From PNNG01 sp046291695 (GTDB taxonomy: Bacteria > Bacteroidota > Bacteroidia > UBA7662), in NCBI GenBank assembly GCA_046291695.1, contig JBKBSO010000015.1:1-64000 (forward strand): 64,000 bases of DNA, written 5' to 3'. The position numbers and the translations under genes were made by a program. Shown here one piece after another: positions 27,259-36,260 of this stretch; within the stretch, counting starts at the first letter, position 1, and each line of letters begins with the position of its first letter. The notes beneath the pieces are model-generated. The model was not told the DNA's origin. It worked only from the letters and a program-made list of their open reading frames with translations, and ran no database searches.

Positions 27259-27284
27259 AAGCAGGCTTTGGCCTGCTTTTTTTA
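27259..27284 (+). terminator. Rho-independent terminator of lipoprotein operon
   Basis: Stem AGCAGGC / GCCTGCT with a TTTG loop, followed by seven Ts, 20 bp after the last lipoprotein gene. Confidence 0.9.
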
Positions 27285-27339
27285 TGTCAAATTAGGCCGT
27301 TTGAAGCATGATTGCTAATTTGGCTGCAATCACTTATTT

Positions 27340-29343
27340 GTGCGCAATTACATCATATTTGGTTTTCTGATTGGGTTTGGTTTATTCGCTTCACTTACAA
27401 GGGCTCAAGACGCTCTTTGTGTGGACGTATTCAATAAAAAGCTAAATGAACTTGAGGCTATCGACAGTCTAAAAGCACACCTTTATTATTTCGACTGCTT
27501 GATGTCGAGCGATCCGGTAAGCGCCCGAGACAAGTTGCATGTTTTTTTAAATCGCCAAGATGTTCAGGCATCGCCCCTGATTTTACTGGAATCTAGGTTT
27601 CGCATTGCAAGCCTTTATTCGGGACTTTCTGAATTAGAAAAGGCACTCCTTGCGTTTGACACCCTGTATACCTTGGCAGAGGACAATGAAGATTATTACC
27701 GCATGAGTTTGGCCAAAGTAAACCAGGGCATTACCTACCGCAGGATGAGCCAATTTGGCAAATCCATGGAAGCTTACGACTTGGCCATGCAGGCTGCCCG
27801 TAAAGGTAAAGCCAAGGCGTTGGAAGCCTCTATCTATATGAATCGTGGTTCCTTACTCAACGCCATGCAACTGCATGGAGAGGCCTTAGAAAATCTTCGT
27901 GAATCCTATCGATTACACCATGAATTAAAAAGTGAACGTGGCAAGGCCATGGTGGCCGCCAATATGGGCATTAGCCTCAAAAATCTGGGGCAAACAGACT
28001 CTGCCATTTATTATTATGAACTCTCAGCCACGAGCTTCAAAACTACCGGCGATAATTACAACCTTGCCAAAATGTATTCCAATATCGGACAGCTTTATGA
28101 TGCCACTGGGGAATATCAAAAGGCACACATTCACCTTGATTTAGCCATCGAGATGATGGAAAAGCAAGAAAACTACATCGATTTGGTAAATACACTCAAT
28201 GCCAAATCAGCTGCATTTATTGCTAACCAAACGCCAAGACGGGCCATAACCTATGCCCAAAAGGCTGCTACACTTGCTCAGGAGCAAGATTACTGGTTGG
28301 GAGCCCGAAATGCCTTGGAATACTTGGCCCTGGCTGCTGCCGACATTGGCGATTACAAAACGGCATACGAGGCGCAATTCAAAAGCAAGGTATACCACGA
28401 TAGCATATATAGCGATGAACAACAAACGCTGGTGGCAGAAATGCAGGCTAAATTTGAAAGTGAAAAAAAGGACCTAGAACTATTGGCTAAAGACGAGCAG
28501 CTCGAATTTCAGCAATCCAAGCTTTTCTATAGCTATTACATCCTGGGCTTGCTAGGCATTTTAATCGCTGTCCTGACCCTTTATTTTTTACGAATACGTA
28601 AGCTAAATCAAAAGCTTGAACATCAGCAACTGGCCTTGAGCGAAAAAAATGAAGCGTTGAAACAAATGGATGATTTCAAAAACCGTTTACTTACCATTGT
28701 TTCCCACGACGTTCGTAATCCGCTGACAGGATTAAAAGGCATATTAAGCTTACAAGCTTCAGGTGCCATTACGGAAGCCGAGCTGCTTGAGTGGAATGTG
28801 GATGTAACCAAACGAATCGATTTGGCATTGGGAATGCTTGAAAATCTGCTGGAATGGTCAAAAATTCAGCTGGTAGGACTAAAACCTTACAAGGAAAAAT
28901 TGATGGCCGAACTCTTTATGAGAGAATTAGTAGAGCAATTACAGTTTCAGGCTGCGCAGAAAGGAGTAAATATAAAATGGCAAGTAGAACCAGGTTTAGG
29001 GGTTATTGCCGACCGGCATATGTTACGTATTGCGATGTATAATTTACTCAACAATGCCATTAAGTTTTCAAATCGCAATGATACGGTAACCGTAAATTTC
29101 AGCAAAGCAGGCAAAGAAGTGGTCATCAGCTTGGCCGACCAGGGAGTGGGCATGTCGCCCGAGCAAGTAGCCAAAGCACTCAATCCGCACGAAATCTTTA
29201 CCACATATGGTACTGAAAACGAAAAAGGCACAGGGGTTGGTTTACTTTTAACCCATGAATTTATACGGCTCATGGAGGGGAGGATAGAAATCGAAAGTGA
29301 AGTTGGAAAAGGCAGTACCTTTCGCATTTGCATTCCGGATTAA
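27340..29343 (+). CDS. TPR-containing sensor histidine kinase
   Basis: 667 residues from a GTG start. Signal peptide (to about residue 23), then TPR repeats through ~residue 370, a membrane helix (YSYYILGLLGILIAVLTLYFL, ~386-406), a coiled linker, a HisKA domain with H456 (IVSHDVRNPLTG), and an HATPase domain with N box NLLNNAIKFSN, G1 DQGVGM and G2 GTGVGLLL. The periplasmic TPR domain probably senses a protein or peptide and the cytoplasmic part autophosphorylates on His456. No response regulator is adjacent, so it is an orphan. It lies 56 bp after the terminator. Confidence 0.93.
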   Translation: MRNYIIFGFLIGFGLFASLTRAQDALCVDVFNKKLNELEAIDSLKAHLYYFDCLMSSDPVSARDKLHVFLNRQDVQASPLILLESRFRIASLYSGLSELEKALLAFDTLYTLAEDNEDYYRMSLAKVNQGITYRRMSQFGKSMEAYDLAMQAARKGKAKALEASIYMNRGSLLNAMQLHGEALENLRESYRLHHELKSERGKAMVAANMGISLKNLGQTDSAIYYYELSATSFKTTGDNYNLAKMYSNIGQLYDATGEYQKAHIHLDLAIEMMEKQENYIDLVNTLNAKSAAFIANQTPRRAITYAQKAATLAQEQDYWLGARNALEYLALAAADIGDYKTAYEAQFKSKVYHDSIYSDEQQTLVAEMQAKFESEKKDLELLAKDEQLEFQQSKLFYSYYILGLLGILIAVLTLYFLRIRKLNQKLEHQQLALSEKNEALKQMDDFKNRLLTIVSHDVRNPLTGLKGILSLQASGAITEAELLEWNVDVTKRIDLALGMLENLLEWSKIQLVGLKPYKEKLMAELFMRELVEQLQFQAAQKGVNIKWQVEPGLGVIADRHMLRIAMYNLLNNAIKFSNRNDTVTVNFSKAGKEVVISLADQGVGMSPEQVAKALNPHEIFTTYGTENEKGTGVGLLLTHEFIRLMEGRIEIESEVGKGSTFRICIPD

Positions 29344-29360
29344 GGCTGTAATTTTGCCAT

Positions 29361-29885
29361 ATGAATAAGCAAGAGGTTCTCATTTACGGCCAAATCGACA
29401 ATAATTTGATATTTGCACCTGAAGCCGATACCCTGGCCCTGGCCCGAAAGTGGTATGCGGTTAAAAATGCCAAAACCTGGCAAGATTACATCGATTTCAC
29501 CTCACAAGATGACTTTGAGCAGCTAATCTTTGAGGTGCTTGAAACCCTCGGGTATTCCGATTTATTTCCCAATTACCTCATGGGCGAAGATTTATCGGCC
29601 TATATCACTGACTTATACCTTCCACAGCCTTACGACCCATTCACCACTTCGATTTTGCCTGGTTTCGATGAAGGTGAATATTTTGCCATTCCTGCACAAG
29701 AAATGCTCGCCTGGTTACCCGAAGAGCTACAAGACAATTTAGGGCAAATTGACCGTCATCCGGTTTATGAATTTGTGTACCGTATTGAGCCCGAGAATGA
29801 ATTAATGGTTCTCCAAACCTTGGAAGCAGCGGGCTACCTCTGCAAAAAAAACCAGGAACTTATGGAGCAGGCTCACGGCCTATAG
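29361..29885 (+). CDS. Unrecognised acidic 174-residue protein
   Basis: I do not recognise this family. The protein is acidic and rich in Leu, Glu, Asp and Tyr, without signal peptide or membrane helix, and so probably cytosolic. It has two similar-sounding halves: Trp/Tyr-rich helices at 20-60 and a LQTLEAAGYLCKKNQ C-terminus. The start lies 17 bp after the histidine kinase stop, suggesting one transcript. Its last 26 bp overlap the convergent MFS transporter gene. Expression is supported by codon pattern and position only. Confidence 0.65.
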   Translation: MNKQEVLIYGQIDNNLIFAPEADTLALARKWYAVKNAKTWQDYIDFTSQDDFEQLIFEVLETLGYSDLFPNYLMGEDLSAYITDLYLPQPYDPFTTSILPGFDEGEYFAIPAQEMLAWLPEELQDNLGQIDRHPVYEFVYRIEPENELMVLQTLEAAGYLCKKNQELMEQAHGL

Positions 29886-31110
29886 TTGATAATTTAGCTG
29901 GCCCTACATACATAAATAGCAACCAAGCCATAAAAATAAAGAATGCCGAACCATAAATCGGCATATGGATATCGAAGCCAACCAAAACCCCACCAATGAG
30001 GGGGGGCAGCATTTGTGCAAAGGCATTCACCGACTGATTAATTCCCAGAATTTCGCCCTGAATACTTTTATCGGCAAGATTTGAAACCGTAGCTGTGATG
30101 TTGGGACTTGATAAGCCTTGAAAAATGCTGATAAATGGCACTACCAGAAACAACTGCCAGCCCTGTTGTGGAAACAACAATGCAATCATGGCTACGGCCA
30201 ACAAGATGAGCGTAAAACGCAACATTTGTGTTGGTTGAAAACGGCGCGACAATGGCCTGATGATCATGCCCTGGGTTAAGGCAATCCAAACCCCCATATA
30301 GGCAAAAAGGTTACCAATGTCCGACTCACGAAAACTAAACGCTTCAATCAGATAAACCTGAATAAATTGGGTGAAAAAGGTAAATCCAAAAATAAAGAGG
30401 AAAGATATGGTAAAAATACTTCGCAACTGGGGATTAGTAAAGGCCTTGTGCAGGTTTTTGAAACCGGTGCTAAACTTCAACTGCCTCACTATTTTTTGTT
30501 GAAGTGTTTCTTGGAACAAGCCTTGAATGAGTACCACGTTAATCAAAGCAAGGACCGCTGCAAACCAAAATGGTGTGGCATAATGGAACCAGCTTACCAA
30601 GCTTGAATCGGCCAATTTACCGCCCAGAAATGGCCCAATTACAAATCCAATACCGAAGGCAGCTCCTACCATACCAAAGTTTCGGCTTTTTGATTCGGCA
30701 TTGCTGATATCGGCAATAGAAGAGAAAATAACTGCCAAATTACCAGCACAAAAACCATTGAGCATACGGCCTAAAAAAAGCAACCAAAGATTCCCGGCTT
30801 CAATGCCACTAGCAAAGATCAAATAGCCCACAGCCGTACCGCTGATCGATATGAGCAGTATTTTTTTTCGCCCATGCTGATCGGACAATGCCCCCAACAA
30901 ACTGCTCCCAAAAAATTGCATAAAGGAGAAGCTCGAAATGAGCACCCCCATGAGCATGGTACGCTGCTGAAAGCTGAACCCGTCGGGTAATAGATGATGG
31001 GCTGTGTCGAGAAAAAGCGGTGCAATGATGGGGATAATGATGCCTACCCCCAGCAAGTCAATGAAAGTGGTAAAAAAAATGATGCCAAGCAGGCGCTTCT
31101 GTGATTTCAT
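29860..31110 (-). CDS. MFS transporter, TetA-like (drug:H+ antiporter type)
   Basis: 416 residues, 12 predicted membrane helices. The loop 2-3 motif A is present as GALSDQHGRKKIL, typical of DHA1/TetA-type antiporters, and motif C-like GFVIGPFLGG is in helix 5. It exports an unknown small molecule. It starts directly at the psd stop (no gap), so it is in an operon with phosphatidylserine decarboxylase. The C-terminal codons overlap the convergent unknown gene by 26 bp. Confidence 0.9.
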   Translation of the reverse strand: MKSQKRLLGIIFFTTFIDLLGVGIIIPIIAPLFLDTAHHLLPDGFSFQQRTMLMGVLISSFSFMQFFGSSLLGALSDQHGRKKILLISISGTAVGYLIFASGIEAGNLWLLFLGRMLNGFCAGNLAVIFSSIADISNAESKSRNFGMVGAAFGIGFVIGPFLGGKLADSSLVSWFHYATPFWFAAVLALINVVLIQGLFQETLQQKIVRQLKFSTGFKNLHKAFTNPQLRSIFTISFLFIFGFTFFTQFIQVYLIEAFSFRESDIGNLFAYMGVWIALTQGMIIRPLSRRFQPTQMLRFTLILLAVAMIALLFPQQGWQLFLVVPFISIFQGLSSPNITATVSNLADKSIQGEILGINQSVNAFAQMLPPLIGGVLVGFDIHMPIYGSAFFIFMAWLLFMYVGPAKLSTIGREPAP

Positions 31111-31767
31111 TTATTCGAAAGTGGCCAGCACGGTTTCTCCACCCTTTACCTTATCGCCTATATTTACATTCACCTGGGTACCAGGAGGCAGGAAAATATC
31201 AATTCTACTACCAAATTTGATGAAACCATACTCTTCGCCCTGAACCACAGGATCACCTTCCGTGATGTACCATCGAATCCGGCGGGCAACTGCCCCCGCA
31301 ATTTGGCGGTATAGAACCGGGATGCCTGCTTCATTCTCCACAACCACGGTAGTCCGCTCATTGAGGGTAGATGACTTCGGGTGCCACGCAACCAAGTATT
31401 TGCCGGGGTGGTACTTAAAAAACTTCACCTTGCCCGAAACCGGGTTCCGGTTAACATGTACGTTTAAAGGCGACATAAAAATAGAGAGCTGTAAACGCTT
31501 CCCTTGAAAGTACTCTGGTTCCTCTACTTCTTCAATAATGACCATTTTGCCATCTGCAGGGGCAATGATGTGGGCAGGATTAATAACTGTATGCCTTACC
31601 GGATTACGAAAAAACTGCACCACCAAAACCACCATGGTCAGCACCAGTAAATAACCTAGTCCCGAAACCACTTTATATTGTCCAAGAAAATGATGCACCA
31701 GCCAGCTTAACAAACCTGCCAGTAAGAGGGTAATCAAAATGATGGTATAACCTTCGCGATGTATCAT
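31111..31767 (-). CDS. psd: Phosphatidylserine decarboxylase proenzyme (PSD-A type)
   Basis: 218 residues, the short form. Two N-terminal membrane helices (~8-27 and 35-52), the substrate-binding segment SIFMSPLNVHVNRNPVSG, and the self-cleavage motif as FGSR with the pyruvoyl site G186-S187. The proenzyme splits there and makes phosphatidylethanolamine at the inner membrane. The FGS rather than LGST motif fits the PSD-A group. The gene is followed immediately by the MFS gene; cdsA of the same lipid pathway is only 1.5 kb away. Confidence 0.95.
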   Translation of the reverse strand: MIHREGYTIILITLLLAGLLSWLVHHFLGQYKVVSGLGYLLVLTMVVLVVQFFRNPVRHTVINPAHIIAPADGKMVIIEEVEEPEYFQGKRLQLSIFMSPLNVHVNRNPVSGKVKFFKYHPGKYLVAWHPKSSTLNERTTVVVENEAGIPVLYRQIAGAVARRIRWYITEGDPVVQGEEYGFIKFGSRIDIFLPPGTQVNVNIGDKVKGGETVLATFE

Positions 31768-31799
31768 AAATAAAAGAGCCGCGTTTTTTTACGCGGCTC
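31768..31799 (-). terminator. Rho-independent terminator of gdhA
   Basis: Perfect 8-bp stem GAGCCGCG / CGCGGCTC (31776-31783 with 31792-31799). It reads into TTTTATTTA on the reverse strand, 33 bp after the gdhA stop and directly before psd. Confidence 0.85.
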
Positions 31800-31831
31800 A
31801 AATTTCGTGTTTTTATTGGAATCGTTATAAA

Positions 31832-33103
31832 TTAAATCCCGCCTCGCAATTGGGTTACCTGAGCCACCTTATCGATGGCCACCACATAAGCAGCTATGCG
31901 CATGCTGCAGTTATACTGCAAACTGGCCTGGTAAACCTGCTCAAAAGACTCTTTCATATTGCGGTCGGCGCGGCGATTAACACGTTCTTCGGTCCAAAAA
32001 TAACCCAAACGGTTTTGTACCCATTCGAAATACGAAACGGTAACGCCGCCGGCATTGGCAAGAATATCGGGCACCACCATAATTCCCTTTTCATTCAGGA
32101 TATCATCGGCACTGGCCGAAACCGGGCCATTGGCACCTTCCACAATCAACTTGGCTTTAATGTTAGCCGCATTGTGCTTAGTGATTTGATCTTCCATGGC
32201 GGCAGGCACCAATACATCTACATCAAGCTCAAGGAGTTCGTCATTGCTAATCCGCTCAACACCAGGGAATCCCTCGAGTTGATTGCCGTGTGCTTGCGAA
32301 TAGGCTATGGCTTCTTCGACATTGATGCCGTTTGGATTGTAATAACCTCCTGTTACATCGCTTATGGCTACAATTTTGAGTCCTTGCTGTTCGATAAGTT
32401 TGGCAGAAATAGAACCTACATTGCCAAAACCCTGCACGGCACAAGTTGATTTAAACGGATTCAATCCCATCTTAAGCATAGCCGAACGGGTAGCGACCAT
32501 TACACCACGGCCTGTAGCTTCAACGCGGCCTTTTGACCCCCCCATCACAAGAGGTTTACCCGTAACTACTGCCGGGGTACTATATCCGACCAATTTCGAA
32601 TATTGATCCATTAACCAAGCCATTTCGCGTGGGCCGGTACCCATATCAGGGGCAGGAATATCTTTTTCTGGCCCAAAAACATCAATCATGGCACGGGTAT
32701 AGGCGCGGGTTAAACGCTCAAGTTCTCCGGCCGACATTTTGCGGGGATCGCATTTGATGCCGCCTTTTCCACCACCGAAAGGAATACTTGAAACAGCACA
32801 TTTCCACGTCATCCAGGCAGCTAAGGCCTTCACTTCATCGAGATGCACATCCATGGAATACCGGATGCCCCCTTTAGCCGGCCCTAAGTTGATGTTGTGT
32901 ACCACTCGGAAGCCTTCGAAAACTTCGATGCGGCCATCGTCCATGGTAACTGGCAGGCTTACAATGACTTGTTTAGCCGGCGACTTGAGTACATTGTACA
33001 AACCTTCGTTAAGGTTCAAGATTTTGGCAGCGATGTCGAAACGCGACATCATGGACTCAAACGGGTTCTCTGCCACTTTTTGGATTTCAGCCTGTGCTGA
33101 CAT
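31832..33103 (-). CDS. gdhA: Glutamate dehydrogenase (Glu/Leu/Phe/Val family)
   Basis: 423 residues, hexameric-type length. The catalytic region is KGGIRYSMDVHLDEVKALAAWMTWK...PFGGGKGGIKCDP, with the conserved active-site lysines. A Rossmann domain follows (VQGFGNVGS) for NAD(P) binding. It interconverts glutamate and 2-oxoglutarate plus ammonia in the cytosol. A Leu/Val-type substrate cannot be excluded, but length and motif favour glutamate. It has its own promoter box and terminator, so it is monocistronic. Confidence 0.93.
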   Translation of the reverse strand: MSAQAEIQKVAENPFESMMSRFDIAAKILNLNEGLYNVLKSPAKQVIVSLPVTMDDGRIEVFEGFRVVHNINLGPAKGGIRYSMDVHLDEVKALAAWMTWKCAVSSIPFGGGKGGIKCDPRKMSAGELERLTRAYTRAMIDVFGPEKDIPAPDMGTGPREMAWLMDQYSKLVGYSTPAVVTGKPLVMGGSKGRVEATGRGVMVATRSAMLKMGLNPFKSTCAVQGFGNVGSISAKLIEQQGLKIVAISDVTGGYYNPNGINVEEAIAYSQAHGNQLEGFPGVERISNDELLELDVDVLVPAAMEDQITKHNAANIKAKLIVEGANGPVSASADDILNEKGIMVVPDILANAGGVTVSYFEWVQNRLGYFWTEERVNRRADRNMKESFEQVYQASLQYNCSMRIAAYVVAIDKVAQVTQLRGGI

Positions 33104-33148
33104 GTTGTAGCTTTTGGTTAATAATTAAGAAATCGTTAAAAAACAGCT

Positions 33149-33156
33149 CAAAGTTA
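33149..33156 (-). promoter_or_regulatory. Candidate -7 box (TAACTTTG) for gdhA
   Basis: TAnnTTTG on the reverse strand, 45 bp before the ATG. The -33 element is not evident. Confidence 0.45.
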
Positions 33157-33230
33157 GAGATTTGTATAAGCTCTGTGGCGATTTGCGCATAATTTTTATA
33201 AATCTCTAAGCCGCTGACATTCAGGCCAAC

Positions 33231-34052
33231 TTACCAAACCTGAATCAGACGAATGTAGGCATAAACCATAGGTGCGGATAAAATGAGTGAATCAAAGCGA
33301 TCGAGTACCCCCCCATGGCCGGGCAAAAGGCTGCCCGAATCTTTACGGCCAAAGCTTCTTTTGAGCAGCGATTCAATCAAGTCGCCATAAATACCGCTTA
33401 CCGATACAATGGCCGCCACCACCAGCCAATCGATGCCATCGAGGGTATCGAACATATGCTGCACTGCAAACCAGGCCAGAAGTAAAGCCGCAAGAATTCC
33501 CCCAACGCTCCCTTCTATGGTTTTATTAGGGGATATCCGTTCAAATAGTTTGGTGCGGCCAATGAGACGTCCTACCACATACGCGCCTGAGTCGCTCACC
33601 CACAAAAAGAGGAAAATACCCAAAACCAGCTCATAATTATAGTAACCAAAAGGCAGGAAAGCCATGTAATTGAGCAATGAAAAAGGCAGGGTAATGTAAA
33701 TCAGGCCAAGTACGGTGAGCCCCACATTTTCAAAAGGTTTTTCACGGTTTTTATACAGCTCCACCAGAAAAAACCAGGCACAAATAGGAATTAGAAGTTC
33801 AAGCCATTCGAAAGGGACAATTTCAGCAGCGGTTAGGGCACAAATTACGTAAATGGCCGCACCAGCAAACAACGATGAAAAATAGTCTCGTTTTTTGACT
33901 TTAGGGGCCGCCATGCGGTAGAACTCAAACAAGCCAACCAAGCTAATAAAAAGGAAAAACAGACTAAAGAAATAAAAACCAGCAAGTAAGGTGCCAATAA
34001 TTAAGCCCGTGAGTACAATGCCTGTGAGTATACGTTGCAGAAGGTTGTTCAT
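33231..34052 (-). CDS. cdsA: Phosphatidate cytidylyltransferase
   Basis: 273 residues, eight or so membrane helices. The C-terminus carries the CTP:phosphatidate signature SLLKRSFGRKDSGSLLPGHGGVLDRFD, and SDSGAYVVGRLIGRTKLFERISPNKTIEG precedes it. It makes CDP-diacylglycerol, the precursor of phosphatidylserine and so of the psd product. It starts 10 bp after a DUF2007 gene in a reverse operon with a CPBP protease. Confidence 0.96.
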   Translation of the reverse strand: MNNLLQRILTGIVLTGLIIGTLLAGFYFFSLFFLFISLVGLFEFYRMAAPKVKKRDYFSSLFAGAAIYVICALTAAEIVPFEWLELLIPICAWFFLVELYKNREKPFENVGLTVLGLIYITLPFSLLNYMAFLPFGYYNYELVLGIFLFLWVSDSGAYVVGRLIGRTKLFERISPNKTIEGSVGGILAALLLAWFAVQHMFDTLDGIDWLVVAAIVSVSGIYGDLIESLLKRSFGRKDSGSLLPGHGGVLDRFDSLILSAPMVYAYIRLIQVW

Positions 34053-34062
34053 GGAAATAGGC

Positions 34063-34269
34063 TCAAATTTGACCGGCTACACTTAGCAAGATGGCTTCAG
34101 CCGTTTGTTTATTGTGCAATTGCACCAGTACCTGAATTAAACCAAATTGGTAGGCCGAATCTTTATTGCTAAGCACTACAGCAGGTACATCATGCTCTTC
34201 GAGTACAGCTTTAATGAGCTCTGCCTGCCAGAGCAGATTTGTTTCGTATATTTTAATCCAGTCGTTCAA
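34063..34269 (-). CDS. DUF2007-family small protein
   Basis: 68 residues. The pattern YETNLLWQAELIKAVLEEHDVPAVVLSNKDS, then a Val/Leu-rich strand with a conserved Gln (IQVLVQLHNKQ), matches DUF2007, a small alpha/beta fold annotated as a putative signal-transducing protein. The role is unknown. It overlaps the preceding CPBP protease gene by 17 bp and precedes cdsA by 10 bp. Confidence 0.88.
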   Translation of the reverse strand: MNDWIKIYETNLLWQAELIKAVLEEHDVPAVVLSNKDSAYQFGLIQVLVQLHNKQTAEAILLSVAGQI

Positions 34270-35185
34270 AGGCTGCTGTTTTCTGACGAGAAGTATAAAG
34301 CTTATACAAGAGCAAAGTGCTGAGGAATAAGCTAAGCATAACTAAATAAGATGGTAGGTTTCGTAAGCTTTCTTCATTCAGTTGAATCCACCCACGACGG
34401 TCACCATATTCTGCCATCAACGCCATGCTGTTGTTGAGCAGATGGCCAAAGATAGCAGGTAAAAGACTTCCCGTCCAAAAAACAAGGTAGCCAAACAATG
34501 CGCCTAGCAACATCCGTGGAAAAAAGCCCAACCATTGCATATGAATGGCGCTAAACAGGATTGCTGCCATCCAAATGGCCAGGTGGTGGTTTTGGAAAGC
34601 CTTCTGAAAGCTCCTTTGAAGTAATCCCCTAAAAATGAGTTCTTCACCAATAGCCGGTAAAACTGCCATTACCAGCATATTAATAAGAAAAGCAGATAGA
34701 CTTGTTCGACCCAACAGCATATTGATGGTTTGACTCGCCTTTTCTTCTGATGCACGCAAGCTAGCTTCGAGTTCCTGCCAGGCTGCCGGAAGCTTTATTT
34801 CCTGATTCCAATGATACACTGCATAGACCAATGGCACCGACAAAAGCATCAAAAGGAGGATGAACAAATAGGTTTTCGCCGATGGATTGTGCTTCAAACC
34901 CAGTGGCAGGAAGCTTTCTTCATAACTCCAATAATACGAGAAAACGATGCCAGGAAACACAAATGTACCCAAGGCGGTAAGTCCTTGTAAGTACCAAAAT
35001 TCAGGTACCATCTCCTCTGTTGCCAAACCTTGACTCAACATTTCCTGAATTTCGAACAGCGAATATCCGGGCACGGTGTTCATGGCCATGATGGCAAATA
35101 GCCCCCCACTTAAAAGACAAAGACAAATCAACAGGATCACTTGAAGCAGTGGTGGCAGCTCCCCTAAAGGCTTGTTCGACAGCAT
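34253..35185 (-). CDS. CPBP-family intramembrane metalloprotease (CAAX-like)
   Basis: 310 residues with about eight helices. The family motifs are GEELIFRGLLQ (EExxxR), FSAIHMQWLGFFPRM (FxxxH) and FGHLLNNS (HxxxN), which together form the putative metal site in the membrane. In bacteria these proteins process bacteriocins or other unknown substrates; the name CAAX protease is by homology. It is first in the DUF2007-cdsA operon, and 40 bp separate it from the divergent dusB gene. Confidence 0.92.
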   Translation of the reverse strand: MLSNKPLGELPPLLQVILLICLCLLSGGLFAIMAMNTVPGYSLFEIQEMLSQGLATEEMVPEFWYLQGLTALGTFVFPGIVFSYYWSYEESFLPLGLKHNPSAKTYLFILLLMLLSVPLVYAVYHWNQEIKLPAAWQELEASLRASEEKASQTINMLLGRTSLSAFLINMLVMAVLPAIGEELIFRGLLQRSFQKAFQNHHLAIWMAAILFSAIHMQWLGFFPRMLLGALFGYLVFWTGSLLPAIFGHLLNNSMALMAEYGDRRGWIQLNEESLRNLPSYLVMLSLFLSTLLLYKLYTSRQKTAAFERLD

Positions 35186-35225
35186 TTCAACGAATTTTGC
35201 GTAAATTTACACGATTTTTTAGCCT

Positions 35226-36260
35226 ATGGTACGTATTGGTAATTTGGAATTGGGCGATTTTCCGCTTTTGCTGGCGCCCATGGAAGACGTGAGCGATCCG
35301 CCTTTCAGAGCAGTTTGCAAGGCCAATGGTGCCGATTTGATGTATACCGAGTTCATTTCGTCGGAGGGTCTCATACGAGACGCCCGTAAAAGCGTGCAAA
35401 AACTCGACATCTACGACGACGAACGCCCCATGGGAATTCAAATTTTCGGGGGTGAGCTCGAACCTATGGTACAGGCCATCGACAAGGTATCCGAAGCCCA
35501 CCCCAACCTCATCGATATCAATTTTGGCTGTCCAGTCAAACAAGTGGTATGCAAGGAAGCCGGCTCGGGCATGTTGCGTAATTTGCCCAAGCTGCTCAAA
35601 ATTACTGAGGCCATGGTCAAGCGTACCCATTTGCCGATTACCGTAAAAACCCGTTTAGGCTGGGACGACAACAGCAAGCAGGTAGTATACCTGGCCGAAG
35701 CCTTGCAAGACATCGGTGTGCAAGCCATAGCCATTCACGGGCGCACCCGGGTGCAGATGTACAAGGGCGAAGCCGACTGGACACTCATTGGTGAGGTGAA
35801 AAACAACCCCCGCATGCGCATTCCGGTCTTTGGCAATGGCGACATCGACAGTCCCGAAAAAGCCGTGCTTTATAAAAATCGCTATGGGGTGGATGGCATC
35901 ATGATTGGCCGCGCCGCCATTGGCTACCCCTGGATTTTTAGGGAAATCAAACATTTTATGGCTACAGCTGAGCATTTGGAGCCACCCACCACACGAGAAC
36001 GCATTGAAGTTTGCCTTCGTCACTTTGAGCGATCGCTCGAATGGAAAGGCGAAAAGCTCGGCATCCTCGAAATGCGCCGGCATTACACCAACTACTTTAA
36101 GGGCTACCCCAACTTTAAAGAATACCGCATGCAAATGGTGCAGAGCATGGATCCCAACGAAATCAGGGGGTTGCTGCATGCTGTGGCCGAAAAGTATGCA
36201 GGTTATGAGCCTACTGTGGTACGTGCACTGGGTGAAGTGAGCTATGCCGGCTGTGATTAA
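35226..36260 (+). CDS. dusB: tRNA-dihydrouridine synthase
   Basis: 344 residues. A flavin-dependent TIM-barrel enzyme that reduces uridines in the tRNA D-loop. Visible motifs are LLAPMEDVSDPPFR at the N-terminus, INFGCPVKQVVCKEAGSGML with the catalytic Cys109, and the FMN-binding GNGDID and GIMIGRAAIGYPWIF segments. The subgroup is most like DusB, but the exact tRNA position is not determined here. The 3' end overlaps the convergent ATPase gene by 4 bp. Confidence 0.93.
   Translation: MVRIGNLELGDFPLLLAPMEDVSDPPFRAVCKANGADLMYTEFISSEGLIRDARKSVQKLDIYDDERPMGIQIFGGELEPMVQAIDKVSEAHPNLIDINFGCPVKQVVCKEAGSGMLRNLPKLLKITEAMVKRTHLPITVKTRLGWDDNSKQVVYLAEALQDIGVQAIAIHGRTRVQMYKGEADWTLIGEVKNNPRMRIPVFGNGDIDSPEKAVLYKNRYGVDGIMIGRAAIGYPWIFREIKHFMATAEHLEPPTTRERIEVCLRHFERSLEWKGEKLGILEMRRHYTNYFKGYPNFKEYRMQMVQSMDPNEIRGLLHAVAEKYAGYEPTVVRALGEVSYAGCD

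Noticed and set aside
31850..32449. 199-residue forward open frame in gdhA
   Set aside because: Antisense shadow of glutamate dehydrogenase.
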